This document shows positions 1 through 9,255 of a stretch of DNA of 64,000 nt, one piece after another. A program made the position numbers and the translations under genes. Origin of the DNA: CAZDCD01 sp964503885 (lineage in GTDB: Bacteria > Bacteroidota > Bacteroidia > Bacteroidales > UBA10428); NCBI GenBank assembly GCA_964503885.1, contig CAZDCD010000022.1, forward strand, positions 1 through 64,000, given 5' to 3'. The number at the start of each line of letters is the position of its first letter. Position 1 is the first letter of the stretch. Below the pieces are notes generated by a model. The model worked only from the letters and a program-made list of their open reading frames with translations, had not been told where the DNA came from and did not search any database.

Positions 1-150
1 TATTCCCGTTGGTCATGAGACCACTTCGTTCAGTTATTCGCCACGCATTTGCGTGACTTATGAGAACGTTTCACTTAGTTGTTCAACTTACCCCCGATAA
101 TTATCGGGGTCAATGCACTGCGTTTTTGAAAGTTGAGTTTTACGAATAAA
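1..150 (+). repeat. Dispersed intergenic repeat, copy 1 (5' end outside window)
   Basis: This stretch recurs almost base for base at 29941-30077 and in shortened form at 26230-26325. The shared parts include GGTCATGAGA, a TTCGCCACGC inverted repeat, GTTCAACTTAC and a closing ACGAATAAA. Positions 92-109 are a perfect 18-bp palindrome with arms CCCCGATAA and TTATCGGGG. It ends 20 bp before the start codon of the GH94 gene, so it probably lies in that gene's leader. There is no ORF and no transposase nearby. Confidence 0.8.
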
Positions 151-170
151 CCTTTAAATATCAAATTATT

Positions 171-2606
171 ATGAAATTTGGACACTTTGATGATACCAGA
201 CGGGAATATGTGATCACCAACCCGGAAACACCTTATCCGTGGATCAACTACCTGGGCAATTCCGATTTTTTCTCCATTATTTCAAATACATCGGGAGGGT
301 ATAGCTTTTACCGTGACGCCCGTTTACGCCGGATCACCAGATATAGGTATAATAATGTGCCGGTTGATAATACCGGAAAGTACTTTTACATCAATGAGAA
401 CAATACCGTCTGGAATCCGGGATGGAAACCTGTCAGGACCGGACTCGATTCATACTGCTGCAGGCACGGATTGGGATACTCGATCTTTGAATCATCAAAG
501 AACGGGCTTTCGGTAGGTGTAACCTGTTTTGTACCGTTGAATTTTAACGGTGAAATACAGCAGGTAAAACTCACAAACACCACAGGAAAGCCAAAAAAAT
601 TTAAGCTCTATTCATTCGTTGAATGGTGTTTATGGAACGCCCTGGATGACATAACCAACTTTCAGCGTAATTTTTCCACCGGAGAGGTTGAAATTGAAGG
701 TTCGGTCATCTATCACAAAACCGAATACCGTGAACGCAGGAACCATTATGCATTTTATTCGGTGAACGCTGCAATAAACGGATACGATACCGACAGGGAA
801 ACGTTCACAGGGCTGTACAATGGTTTTGACGAACCGGTAATGGTCATGTCCGGCAAAACAGGCAACAGTATTGCTCACGGATGGTCGCCTGTGGCATCGC
901 ATTATCTTGAACTTGAACTGAAAGCCGGAGAATCAAAAGACCTTGTTTTTGTGCTGGGATATGTGGAAAATGAGTACGAGATGAAATTCGCCGGACCGGC
1001 TGTTATCAATAAAGATAATGCAAAAAAAATGATCGCAGAATTCGATACCGTGGAAAAAGCCAATAAAGCATTCCTTGATCTTCAAAAGTACTGGGATGAC
1101 CTGCTTTCGGTTTACCAGCTCGACCATCCTGATGGTAAACTGGGAAGGATGGTAAATGTCTGGAACCAGTACCAGTGCATGGTTACGTTCAATATATCGC
1201 GAAGTGCATCGTATTTTGAATCGGGTATCGGCAGGGGAATGGGGTTCAGGGATTCAAACCAGGACCTCATCGGTTTTGTGCACCTGATCCCCGAACTGGC
1301 AAAGCAACGGATACTTGATATCGCCGCTACGCAATTTGAAGACGGTGGAGCTTACCATCAGTATCAACCGCTGACCAAAAGGGGAAATGCAGATATCGGC
1401 GGTAACTTTAATGACGATCCGTTATGGCTGATCCTCTCGGTTACAGCTTATATTAAGGAAACAGGAGATTTTTCAATCCTTGATGAACAGGTGCCGTTCG
1501 ACAACGACCAGAACAATGTCAAAAGCCTGTTTGAACACCTCAAAGCATCTTTTTACCATGTGGTGCATAACCTGGGGCCTCACGGGCTTCCGCTCATCGG
1601 CCGGGCCGACTGGAACGACTGCCTTAACCTGAATTGTTTTTCGACCAACCCGGATGAATCATTCCAGGTTACCGAAAATAAATCGGGCGGCAAAGCCGAA
1701 TCGATCTTTATAGCCGGTATGTTTATACTTTATGGCAATGAGTTTGTCAGGCTTTGCGAACAGACCGGCTACAGCAAAGAAGCCAACAGGACAAAGCCTC
1801 ACGTGGATAGCATGCTCAAAGCCGTAAATCAGTATGGATGGGACGGAGAGTGGTTCCTGAGAGCATACGACTTTTATGGTGAAAAAATCGGAAGTAGTGA
1901 AAACGATGAAGGGAAAATATTTATAGAACCGCAGGGCTTCTGTATTATGGCGGGGATTGGTATCAACGACGGAAGGGCCGGTAAAACCCTGAAATCGGTG
2001 AAAGAAAGGCTCGACTGCAAATACGGCATTGTGCTGAATAATCCTGCATTCACCAGTTATAAGCTCAATATGGGCGAGATATCAACATATCCCCAGGGTT
2101 ACAAAGAAAACGCAGGTATTTTCTGTCATAACAACCCGTGGATAATGATTGCAGAGACATTGGTTGGTAACGGCAACCAGGCATTTGAATATTACAGCAA
2201 AATCGCCCCTTCGTATCTCGAAGATATAAGCGACCTGCACAGAACCGAACCCTACGTGTATTCGCAGATGATAGCAGGGAAGGATGCATTCAAACCGGGA
2301 GAAGCAAAGAATTCATGGCTGACCGGCACTGCAGCCTGGAATTTTTATGCCATATCGCAATACATTTTAGGTATTCAACCCGATTATAATGGCTTGCGTA
2401 TTGACCCGTGCATTCCCGAAGTATGGAAGTCGTTCAGGATCGCCAGGAAATTCAGGGGGGCAAGCTATACCATAACGATCAAGAACGAAACCGGGGTATC
2501 AAAGGGGGTGAAAAAGGTGACCCTTGACGGAGAAGAAATCCGGGGAAATATACTGCCTCTTCCTGATGATAAAGGGAATCACATTGTGGAAGTTGAAATG
2601 GGATAA
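171..2606 (+). CDS. Glycoside hydrolase family 94, cellobiose phosphorylase type
   Basis: This 811-residue protein should split a beta-1,4-linked disaccharide with phosphate, giving alpha-glucose 1-phosphate plus glucose, inside the cell (no signal peptide is visible). It follows cellobiose phosphorylases along its length: an N-terminal beta-sandwich with GGYSFYRDARLRR near residue 43, the FQRNFSTGEVE and YHKTEYRERR stretches near 165-190, and the (alpha/alpha)6 catalytic domain with YFESGIGRGMGFRDSNQD near 350. The likely general acid is Asp483 in ADWNDCLN. Its length is close to the usual roughly 820 residues. It stands alone, directly after a dispersed repeat, with no transporter beside it. 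Cellobiose is the best guess; a related beta-disaccharide cannot be excluded. Phosphorolysis saves one ATP per disaccharide. Confidence 0.92.
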   Translation: MKFGHFDDTRREYVITNPETPYPWINYLGNSDFFSIISNTSGGYSFYRDARLRRITRYRYNNVPVDNTGKYFYINENNTVWNPGWKPVRTGLDSYCCRHGLGYSIFESSKNGLSVGVTCFVPLNFNGEIQQVKLTNTTGKPKKFKLYSFVEWCLWNALDDITNFQRNFSTGEVEIEGSVIYHKTEYRERRNHYAFYSVNAAINGYDTDRETFTGLYNGFDEPVMVMSGKTGNSIAHGWSPVASHYLELELKAGESKDLVFVLGYVENEYEMKFAGPAVINKDNAKKMIAEFDTVEKANKAFLDLQKYWDDLLSVYQLDHPDGKLGRMVNVWNQYQCMVTFNISRSASYFESGIGRGMGFRDSNQDLIGFVHLIPELAKQRILDIAATQFEDGGAYHQYQPLTKRGNADIGGNFNDDPLWLILSVTAYIKETGDFSILDEQVPFDNDQNNVKSLFEHLKASFYHVVHNLGPHGLPLIGRADWNDCLNLNCFSTNPDESFQVTENKSGGKAESIFIAGMFILYGNEFVRLCEQTGYSKEANRTKPHVDSMLKAVNQYGWDGEWFLRAYDFYGEKIGSSENDEGKIFIEPQGFCIMAGIGINDGRAGKTLKSVKERLDCKYGIVLNNPAFTSYKLNMGEISTYPQGYKENAGIFCHNNPWIMIAETLVGNGNQAFEYYSKIAPSYLEDISDLHRTEPYVYSQMIAGKDAFKPGEAKNSWLTGTAAWNFYAISQYILGIQPDYNGLRIDPCIPEVWKSFRIARKFRGASYTITIKNETGVSKGVKKVTLDGEEIRGNILPLPDDKGNHIVEVEMG

Positions 2607-2834
2607 CGCTTTTATGAGGTCCGGAGTTTGGAGTCCGGGCTGGATATTTTATGGGGCATGGAGTATACCGTACGAACACAGAACCCTGAACCTACATGCT
2701 GTAGGCAGGTTCAATGTTCGGGTTTAGTGTTTCGGGTTTCGGATTTGTCCATTGACAATGCCTAAATAGCGTTGACCTTTGTTACTCGTCACTCGTTATT
2801 ATAACAGAGCAAAGCGACGGGCTCTACCTTACCG

Positions 2835-2869
2835 GCAAAAAAAGACCCGTGAAAAACTCCACAGGTCTT
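2835..2869 (-). terminator. Rho-independent terminator of the outer-membrane barrel gene
   Basis: Reading the minus strand, AAGACCTGTG pairs with CACGGGTCTT across an 8-nt loop (one mismatch), followed directly by a run of seven T. It lies 20 bp after the stop codon of the gene at 2889-3479. The plus strand has no T run, so it serves the minus strand. Confidence 0.75.
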
Positions 2870-2888
2870 ATATATACCTTATAATGTA

Positions 2889-3479
2889 TTAAAGGTCGAC
2901 CGAGATACCGATAGCGAAATTGATTCCGCTTGTATTTAACGTTACGTCATCAACATCGGGATTTTTTAGGCTGACTAAACCATACCCTAACCCCAATTCA
3001 AATGCAACATTTTCATTTAAATAAATAGCCACACCTGCTCCGCCGTCAAACCCGAAACCATTAATAGTGTCATCCGACAGATCGCTTTTCTGTTTCATAG
3101 TGGCATATCCCCCGTCCACATGAATAAAAGGTTTTACATTGCCTTCAAGAAAATAATAGCGGATAAAAGGACCAATGACCAGACTTGTATATGAATACTT
3201 ACTGCCATCCGGATCTTTGTCGGTTTCCGAACTGATGTCGGCTATAAGACCTATCGCAAATCCGTCGGCAACAAAATAGCCGAATGTCGGAGCGAATTCG
3301 ATTGTAAATACACTCCCCATATCCTGGGAAGTACTACCGGATTTGACTTTTGCACTCATCGACGAGAGCGACAAACTGCTTGAGGCACCCAAAAGGACAC
3401 TGCCCTGCCTGGCCTGAGAAAAAGTATCTGCAATTGGAAAAACAAACAGTACTGCAATGATGTAAATAGTTCTTTTCAT
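2889..3479 (-). CDS. Outer-membrane beta-barrel protein (OMP_b-brl-like)
   Basis: This 196-residue protein has a signal peptide (MKRTIYIIAVLFVFPIADTF, cleavage near SQA) and then alternating polar/aromatic strands (FAPTFGYFVADGFAIGLIAD, SLVIGPFIRYYF, GFGFDGGAGVAIYL, AFELGLGYGLV) typical of a small 8-stranded porin-family barrel. The chain ends in a hydrophobic strand (INFAIGISVDL), as outer-membrane barrels do. It is monocistronic, with its own terminator and a roughly 900-bp non-coding region upstream. The specific function is unknown; structural or immunogenic roles are common in this family. Confidence 0.75.
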   Translation of the reverse strand: MKRTIYIIAVLFVFPIADTFSQARQGSVLLGASSSLSLSSMSAKVKSGSTSQDMGSVFTIEFAPTFGYFVADGFAIGLIADISSETDKDPDGSKYSYTSLVIGPFIRYYFLEGNVKPFIHVDGGYATMKQKSDLSDDTINGFGFDGGAGVAIYLNENVAFELGLGYGLVSLKNPDVDDVTLNTSGINFAIGISVDL

Positions 3480-4343
3480 CGGATTTAAATTAAGTTGTAC
3501 CTACTCATTAGCTTTTCGGCTACCGCTTTTTAATAGTATGAATTACATGTAACTAATTGATTAATATTACTCAAAACCTCACTAATCAATGTTTTGTATC
3601 TTTTTTTACGTGATTTATGAAATTTGGTTACAATTCAACTTACTGTCTGTCAATGAAAACGATTGTGGGTGTAACGTTTCTAAGTGTTGAGTTTTAGAGT
3701 TGGGAGATGTAAGTCAGAAGTCGGAAGTCCGAACTCCGAAGTTGGAAGTCTTAGGTTTGGTGTTATTAGTTTTTTTATTCCAACAGCCTCCGGACTGATT
3801 ACCCATTACCAAATACTATTTGCTCTTAGTATTGATCTGCTGACTGCATGCATTATTCAGCATCAAGTATCTGACAGAGATTTTCGCTTTGCTCTATATA
3901 TAGTGACGAGTGACAAGTGACGGTTATGATTCACTTGCTAATCGTTACCCGTGATTGAAATTTTTTTTACTCAATAAAATTATCAGTTGAATAATTATCG
4001 TGGGACGATAATTGAATTATCTGATGACAATAAATATTTATCATCATACGATAATTTTTTTCACATAGTATCGGATATTTATTTGTCTCTTTCCTTCTCA
4101 CTCCTGCATCTGGTCCAGGCAGACAGACTGGTCACTGATCACCGCTTACCATTTACCGAATAATGATTACTGATCACTGATCGCCGATTACTGTAATTGC
4201 TGATCCGGATTTCAATTATCAACCCGGGATAGTTGTTTCTGTCAAATATCCGGCATCCGGTATCCCCTTCAAATATGGGTTAACGCCAAAATTATGTTCT
4301 GATTTCTTTTTCTCATAATTCCTGATACTTTGGATTTAATTTT
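3480..4343. other. About 860 bp without a convincing gene; degenerate repeats and a palindrome
   Basis: No conserved ORF is visible. Positions 3709-3752 are an imperfect tandem repeat of an AAGTCGG/AAGTCC unit. Positions 3900-4200 are rich in degenerate GTGAC, CACTGATC and GATTACTG words. Positions 3993-4013 form a perfect hairpin with arms AATTATCGT and ACGATAATT around a 3-nt loop, and ACGATAATT recurs near 4047 followed by a T run. Part of 3630-3700 vaguely resembles the 3' end of the dispersed repeat. Confidence 0.6.
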
Positions 4344-4351
4344 TAAATTTG
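4344..4351 (+). promoter_or_regulatory. Bacteroidota -7 box (TAAATTTG) before the KDPG aldolase gene
   Basis: TAAATTTG matches the Bacteroidota -7 consensus TAnnTTTG. A start site about 7 nt downstream would leave a leader of about 20 nt before the ATG at 4379. A TTTG at 4329-4332 is too close (11 nt) to be an ideal -33 box, so the call rests on the -7 box alone. Confidence 0.45.
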
Positions 4352-4378
4352 TTGTTTTACATTTTGATCATACTTTTT

Positions 4379-5056
4379 ATGGCAAAATTCAGCAGGATTG
4401 AGGTAGCTACTATAACAAAGCAGACAGGATTGATCCCTGTGTTTTACCATGCCGACAAGGAAGTATGTAAAAACGTGGTAAAAGCTTGTTACGATGGCGG
4501 TGTAAAAGTCTTTGAGTTCACCAACCGTGGCGATTATGCCCACGAAGTCTTTTCCGTGCTGAATAAATTTGCGGCAATCGAAGCGCCCGGTTTGATCATG
4601 GGTGTCGGATCGGTTATTGATGCTGCTACGGCTGCATTTTATATACAACTGGGCGCAAATTTTATTGTATCTCCCGTTCTGGATGAAGAGATGGCGAAGA
4701 TATGCAACCGGAGAAAAATTTCATGGATCCCCGGATGCGGTTCGGTTTCTGAAATTTCCAGGGCCGAAGAGTTCGGTGCCGAAATCGTAAAAATATTCCC
4801 GGCTTCACAGGTAGGCGGGCCCGAATTTGTCTCAGCGGTATCGGGACCTATGCCATGGACTAGCATTATGCCTACAGGGGGAGTGGAGCCTTCTGAGTCA
4901 AACCTGCGCGCATGGTTTAAAGCGGGTGTGCATTGTGTGGGAATGGGATCAAAACTGATCACAAAAGAATTCATTTCAAAGCAGGATTATAAAGGCCTGT
5001 CAGCAAAAGTCAGGGAAACGCTGCAAACCATTCAGAAAATTAAGGCACTGATGTAA
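4379..5056 (+). CDS. eda: 2-dehydro-3-deoxyphosphogluconate (KDPG) aldolase
   Basis: A 225-residue class I aldolase that should cleave KDPG to pyruvate and glyceraldehyde 3-phosphate, the last step of hexuronate breakdown. The family marks are FEFTNRGD near residue 42 (active-site Glu), MGVGSV, and VKIFPAS, whose Lys forms the Schiff base, followed by MPTGGV at the phosphate-binding end. An upstream in-frame ATG at 4349 is rejected because it would overlap the -7 promoter box and add a non-conserved hydrophobic stub; MAKFSRIEV at 4379 fits the family start. The next gene, 30 bp away, is an ExuT-type transporter, so the pair forms a hexuronate operon. The usual kinase, isomerase and dehydratase are not in this window. 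Confidence 0.9.
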   Translation: MAKFSRIEVATITKQTGLIPVFYHADKEVCKNVVKACYDGGVKVFEFTNRGDYAHEVFSVLNKFAAIEAPGLIMGVGSVIDAATAAFYIQLGANFIVSPVLDEEMAKICNRRKISWIPGCGSVSEISRAEEFGAEIVKIFPASQVGGPEFVSAVSGPMPWTSIMPTGGVEPSESNLRAWFKAGVHCVGMGSKLITKEFISKQDYKGLSAKVRETLQTIQKIKALM

Positions 5057-5086
5057 TAAGTAAATAACCCCTACTATATCATTATT

Positions 5087-6481
5087 ATGACTGAAGTTCA
5101 GAAGCAAATAGGAAAGTACAGATGGACCATTTGTGCACTTGTATTCTTTGCCACTACAGTTAACTACTTTGACCGAAATGTATTGGGTCTTTTGAAACCG
5201 ATATTGTCTGATGCCGGGATTTTTGGACTTGATAAGGCTAACCAGGAGTTATACTATTCATGGGTAGTCATGAGTTTTCAAATTGCCTATGCCCTGGGTA
5301 TGATACTTGCCGGAAGATTTATCGACTGGATCGGTACCAAAAGAGGTTATGCATTTTCCCTGTTAGGGTGGAGCATTGCTGCCATTGGACATGCTTTTGC
5401 ATACAGTACTTTTACCTTTGGTGCCTGGCGCGCAGCTTTAGGTTTCACAGAAGCTGGCAACTTTCCGGCTGCTAACAAAACTATGGCTGAATGGTTTCCT
5501 AAAAAAGAAAGAGCTTATGCCACAGGAATTTACAATTCAGGTGCGAACATTGGTGCTATAGTTACTCCGTTATTTGTGCCATGGATGGCTAAACATTGGG
5601 GCTGGCAGTGGGCTTTTGTTTTAGTTGGAGCTGTTGGTCTTACCTGGCTATTTTTCTGGTTTCGCACCTACGCTTCACCGGATGAAAAACTTAAGGCAGG
5701 TATATTATCTCAGGCTGAATACGATTATATCCATAGTGATATGGATGAGAAGGTTGACGAGAAGAGAAAGGTTGAAAAAGTACCCTGGTCAAAACTTTTA
5801 CTCTATCGTCAAACCTGGTCGTTCTTTTTCGGAAAATTTCTTACCGATCCGGTTTGGTGGTTTTACTTGTTCTGGCTGCCGGCTTTTTTGAATGGTGAAA
5901 ATGTGCGAAAAATCCAGAATTTTTTGGACTTAAATCCGACTTTCAATGATGAGCATTCTGCTATTCCGGGAATAATCAGCTGGCCTTTTGCCGTAGCTGT
6001 TGTTTATACAATTTCAACTATTGGATCTGTTTATGGAGGCTGGTTACCTAAAAAATTCATAAATGGCGGAATGGCAGCCTTCAAGGCCCGAAAGTTATCC
6101 ATGTTCATCTATGCATTGTTTCCATTGTCGGTGTTGTTGGCCAGCTGGTTAGGCCAGTTTAACACTTGGTTCGCTGTACTTGTTATAGGTGTTGCATGTG
6201 CAGCTCACCAGGCGTGGTCTGCAAATATTTTTACTACGGTTACGGATATGTTCCCTAAAAAAGCAGTGGCATCTGTTACAGGAATAGGTGGTATGGCCGG
6301 TGCAGTCGGGGGAATATTGGTAGCTCAATCTGCCGGCCTTCTTTTAAAACATTTTGCAGCACTCGGAAAAATTGAAGTTGGCTATGGTGTATTGTTCGTC
6401 TATTGTGGAATTGCCTATGTTTCGGCTTGGATAATCATGCATTTTCTTGTTCCAAAAATGAAACGGGTAACCGACCTGTAA
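5087..6481 (+). CDS. exuT: Hexuronate transporter, MFS family (ExuT-like)
   Basis: A 464-residue inner-membrane transporter with about 12 hydrophobic helices, of the anion:cation symporter branch of the major facilitator superfamily. The N-terminal helix carries the family signature TTVNYFDRNVLGLL, followed by GRFIDWIGTKRGYAFSLLGW (MFS loop 2-3 motif) and AGNFPAANKTMAEWFPKKER, typical of ExuT and glucarate/hexuronate permeases. It imports galacturonate or glucuronate with protons. It follows KDPG aldolase by 30 bp and is closed by a strong terminator, so the two-gene unit is well defined. Confidence 0.9.
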   Translation: MTEVQKQIGKYRWTICALVFFATTVNYFDRNVLGLLKPILSDAGIFGLDKANQELYYSWVVMSFQIAYALGMILAGRFIDWIGTKRGYAFSLLGWSIAAIGHAFAYSTFTFGAWRAALGFTEAGNFPAANKTMAEWFPKKERAYATGIYNSGANIGAIVTPLFVPWMAKHWGWQWAFVLVGAVGLTWLFFWFRTYASPDEKLKAGILSQAEYDYIHSDMDEKVDEKRKVEKVPWSKLLLYRQTWSFFFGKFLTDPVWWFYLFWLPAFLNGENVRKIQNFLDLNPTFNDEHSAIPGIISWPFAVAVVYTISTIGSVYGGWLPKKFINGGMAAFKARKLSMFIYALFPLSVLLASWLGQFNTWFAVLVIGVACAAHQAWSANIFTTVTDMFPKKAVASVTGIGGMAGAVGGILVAQSAGLLLKHFAALGKIEVGYGVLFVYCGIAYVSAWIIMHFLVPKMKRVTDL

Positions 6482-6500
6482 ATAATCCTGATAAAGTCTT

Positions 6501-6535
6501 AAAGCTGCTTTGGTACGACCAGAGCGGCTTTTTTT
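6501..6535 (+). terminator. Rho-independent terminator of the eda-exuT operon
   Basis: AAAGCTGCTTTGG pairs with CCAGAGCGGCTTT over a 5-nt loop (13 pairs including two G-U wobbles), followed by a run of T. It starts 20 bp after the exuT stop codon. Confidence 0.85.
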
Positions 6536-6623
6536 ATTGTTTAAACCGGAGAAAAAATGTGCATACCTGTTAAACGCCGGCGCCATAAAACAGTCAAACA
6601 CGAAACAATCAAAACACAGAGGT

Positions 6624-7026
6624 GTGAAATTGAAAAAAACGGTTGTTTTACCTGTCCTTTGTATGGCCCCCGCCATTGTAGTTACTGAAACCTATGCACA
6701 AAAACCCGGTTTGGAGTTGCTGGGAACCCGCAGGCTGGATTACAGGCTTGACAGAGATGTAATTTGTTACCTGGCATGAAGGTGCCTTTAAAGCAGTGAG
6801 AACTGTAGTCAGGGGAGGGGCGCTGAATATGCACAGATGCATTATTTATTTCGAAAACGACGGACGAAAAGAAGTTGAATTGCGGCATAACTTCAGACCG
6901 CGAAGCAGTTCAAGAATAATTGACCTGTCCGGAAACAACAGATTAATCGAAAGAATTGAGTTCTTCTACGATACTAAAAATGGCTCTGGCCGAAAAGCAA
7001 CCATAGCAGTTTTTGGAAGGCATTAA
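6624..7026 (+). pseudogene. Frameshifted DUF2541-like secreted protein
   Basis: Two reading frames together spell one protein of about 134 residues. The first starts at a GTG with a signal-like segment (VKLKKTVVLPVLCMAPAIVV) and runs through KPGLELLGTRRLDYRLDRDVI. After about position 6763 the frame must shift to continue TWHEGAFKAVRTVVRGG, ALNMHRCIIYF, ELRHNF, IIDLSG, RIEFFYDTK and FGRH. This layout is that of the DUF2541 family as I recall it. The total span is 403 nt, one base over a multiple of three, consistent with a single inserted base. It may be a true relic or a sequencing error. Function unknown. Confidence 0.7.
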
Positions 7027-7146
7027 TTGTTACAGGACAGTGCTTTATCGACCTGACCAGAGCGTTTCTTATCCTTATTCCTTTAAAATATGTTTATCGT
7101 TTGGAAGAAACGTATCAGACAGCTTCACAGATTATTCTGCACAGAT

Positions 7147-8184
7147 TCATTCCTGATCCGGAACCTGTCTCCTTATCTCCGCTTCTTCCCTGATGCGGTA
7201 AACCAGCATGTTGAAATAATCGTTCCCTCTCTTTTCTCCATATTCGGTATATGACTTGGCCGCCCATTCCTTGGCTTTATCAAGATCGCCAAGCACTTCG
7301 TAGGCTACTGCTATATTAAAGGCAGCTCTTCGTGCAACCCTTCGTTTGTCATCAAGTGCTTTCGTCCATGATTCTATGGCTCCGTTCCAGTCGGCCACTT
7401 CAGATTTTCTTACACCTGCCCTCAGGTCATGGTTTCTTTTGGGTTTGTTGTAGAATTCCCTTATCACCGTATAATAACTCGGTGAAATACGCTCACCGTA
7501 AAGTCTTCCGGCCTGATAGCCGGCCTGATTAATGGCACCTATCTTATCAAGCACCTGGTTTACGGCATCCTGAACAGTATTGCCACCGGCATCTAAATTC
7601 ATCCTGTGCGACACCTGGTACTCATCAATCACCTTTCTTGTTGACGGGTCATAAAGCCTTACCCCGAAATTGATCACAGCAACGCCGTTTACATGATATC
7701 CCGAACCGCCAAGGGCATTGCCTTCGAGAACCTGACGAGCCACATTTCCCGGATTGGTAATGAGAAAATCCGAATCGAATATTTCAATGGCCAGAACTGC
7801 ATCGGCCCCGTTTTCTTTACAAATGGCAGCAATAGTATCCCAGTTCATAAGAGCAGGAAATGTTGTTTTGGTTCCGCCTCCGATATACCGTTTGTGCGTT
7901 TGCATGAGATTATACAGGTTGAATTCAGCACATACATTGATCATTCCTATCATGGACTGTCGAACAGCCTGTTCGTCCTGCTTCATCAATTCTCCGCTCA
8001 ACACCTGTTCCATTTTGTTTTTTACCGACTCTTCCTGCAGTGTACGATCGACAATAGCCACATTTCTAATGGATTCAGGGAGCACAATCAATGCGGGATG
8101 TAATAGGGAAATTCTTACCCAGGCCATGCTGCTGAACAAAACTATGGCAACAACAGCCACTAAATAAAACCGGATCTTTTTCAT
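7147..8184 (-). CDS. DUF6340-like exported protein with TPR-like C-terminus
   Basis: This 345-residue protein has an N-terminal hydrophobic anchor or signal (residues 5-22) and then the opening typical of Bacteroidota DUF6340 proteins, a P-x-x-I/L-x-x-hydrophobic strand followed by RNVAIVDRT. A middle alpha/beta region (DTIAAICKENGADAVLAIEIFD, INFGVRLYDPSTRKVIDEY) resembles lipoproteins that summarise a cell-envelope component. The last 110 residues contain TPR-like helices (ADWNGAIESWTKALDD, RAAFNIAVAYEVLGDLDKAKEWA). No lipobox Cys is visible, so it is probably anchored by the helix. It sits 45 bp after the epimerase gene and is probably co-transcribed. Function not established. Confidence 0.65.
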   Translation of the reverse strand: MKKIRFYLVAVVAIVLFSSMAWVRISLLHPALIVLPESIRNVAIVDRTLQEESVKNKMEQVLSGELMKQDEQAVRQSMIGMINVCAEFNLYNLMQTHKRYIGGGTKTTFPALMNWDTIAAICKENGADAVLAIEIFDSDFLITNPGNVARQVLEGNALGGSGYHVNGVAVINFGVRLYDPSTRKVIDEYQVSHRMNLDAGGNTVQDAVNQVLDKIGAINQAGYQAGRLYGERISPSYYTVIREFYNKPKRNHDLRAGVRKSEVADWNGAIESWTKALDDKRRVARRAAFNIAVAYEVLGDLDKAKEWAAKSYTEYGEKRGNDYFNMLVYRIREEAEIRRQVPDQE

Positions 8185-8229
8185 GATAGATTGGATATTG
8201 ATTCTAAGGGATAAGTTAACTATTTTTTT

Positions 8230-9174
8230 TTAAATTTTAGAGAAATAGGGCTTTCTTTCTACCATTGCTCCTATGGCATTTTCCAATCCCTCTCTGTAGG
8301 AAGGAAACCCGGGTACCCAGCCAAGCATGGTTTTTGCTTTTATGTTTGTAACCCGGCAATTCATTGTAACCACCTGATAAAGGTCTTTTCCGAGCACCAT
8401 CCTGATAATAAATCCAGGGATATGTTTCGGATGTTCAAGCTTCAACAGATCTGCAATATGGCAGTTGAAATCCGTCTGCGATACTGCAAAATCATCAGCG
8501 ATGATGAATTTTTCGCCAACAGGTATTTTCTCAACCGATTTGAGAATTGCCTCTGCAGCGTCATCCGCATGTATATTTGGGATACAGTTTTCACCATTAC
8601 CGATGGTCCTGAATTTTCCTTTTTGCATCCATTCAAACAGAAGCCTGAATAAACCACCATTTCCATATATTTTGCCATATATCAGCTGAACAACTTTCGG
8701 AGTACCTTTTTCAATTGCCTTATCAATTATGATATCAGTTTCTTCGCCGATGCCTGACAATCCTTTCCTGTATATTGGCCAGGTTTCATCAGCGACTTCA
8801 CCATCACGGGTATTATAACTCGTTCCTCCCGGAAGTATCACAGGAATATGGTATCTTTTAGCCAGATCAATTGAATTTCTGAAAAAACCTGTTGTCTCTT
8901 CCTTTAATTCATCAAATCTCCGTTTGGTGATCCTTTTACCGGGCTTTACAGCTGGCATGGCAAGAAGAATGATCAGGTCGGGATTTTTAACCAAGCCTGT
9001 AAATGAATCGGGATTCAGGATATCCCCCTGAAGTGCATGTGCCCCTAGTTTGTTTATCAACGGAACTTTCCAGGTTGAACGTGTGAGCGCAAAAACGTTG
9101 TGTCCGGCCTTTGAAAGTTTTGGCAGCAGGTAAGATCCCACCAGTCCTGTTCCACCGATCAATAATATATTCAT
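8230..9174 (-). CDS. NAD(P)-dependent epimerase/dehydratase (extended SDR fold)
   Basis: A 314-residue protein opening with the Rossmann motif GGTGLVG (residues 7-13). The usual SDR landmarks follow: a strand leading to PDLIILLAMPA, a substrate-loop region ending QLIYGKIYGNGG, a DDAAEAI helix and a C-terminal MLGWVPGFPSYREGLENAI like that of nucleotide-sugar epimerases. The canonical YxxxK pair is not obvious (YRKG stands near its place), so catalysis may differ. I start at the ATG at 9174, where the Rossmann strand begins, not at the longer in-frame ATG at 9234, which would add 20 non-conserved residues. Substrate unknown. Confidence 0.75.
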   Translation of the reverse strand: MNILLIGGTGLVGSYLLPKLSKAGHNVFALTRSTWKVPLINKLGAHALQGDILNPDSFTGLVKNPDLIILLAMPAVKPGKRITKRRFDELKEETTGFFRNSIDLAKRYHIPVILPGGTSYNTRDGEVADETWPIYRKGLSGIGEETDIIIDKAIEKGTPKVVQLIYGKIYGNGGLFRLLFEWMQKGKFRTIGNGENCIPNIHADDAAEAILKSVEKIPVGEKFIIADDFAVSQTDFNCHIADLLKLEHPKHIPGFIIRMVLGKDLYQVVTMNCRVTNIKAKTMLGWVPGFPSYREGLENAIGAMVERKPYFSKI

Positions 9175-9255
9175 GGTGTAGAAAATTGAATATTCATTCC
9201 AATCAAATTTGCAATGAATTTTAAATAAATCCATTTAATTTTGAAAAAATATTGC

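Noticed and set aside
3684..3920. 78-codon ORF in the long intergenic region
   Set aside because: It is built from the AAGTCGG-type degenerate repeat and has no protein-like profile.
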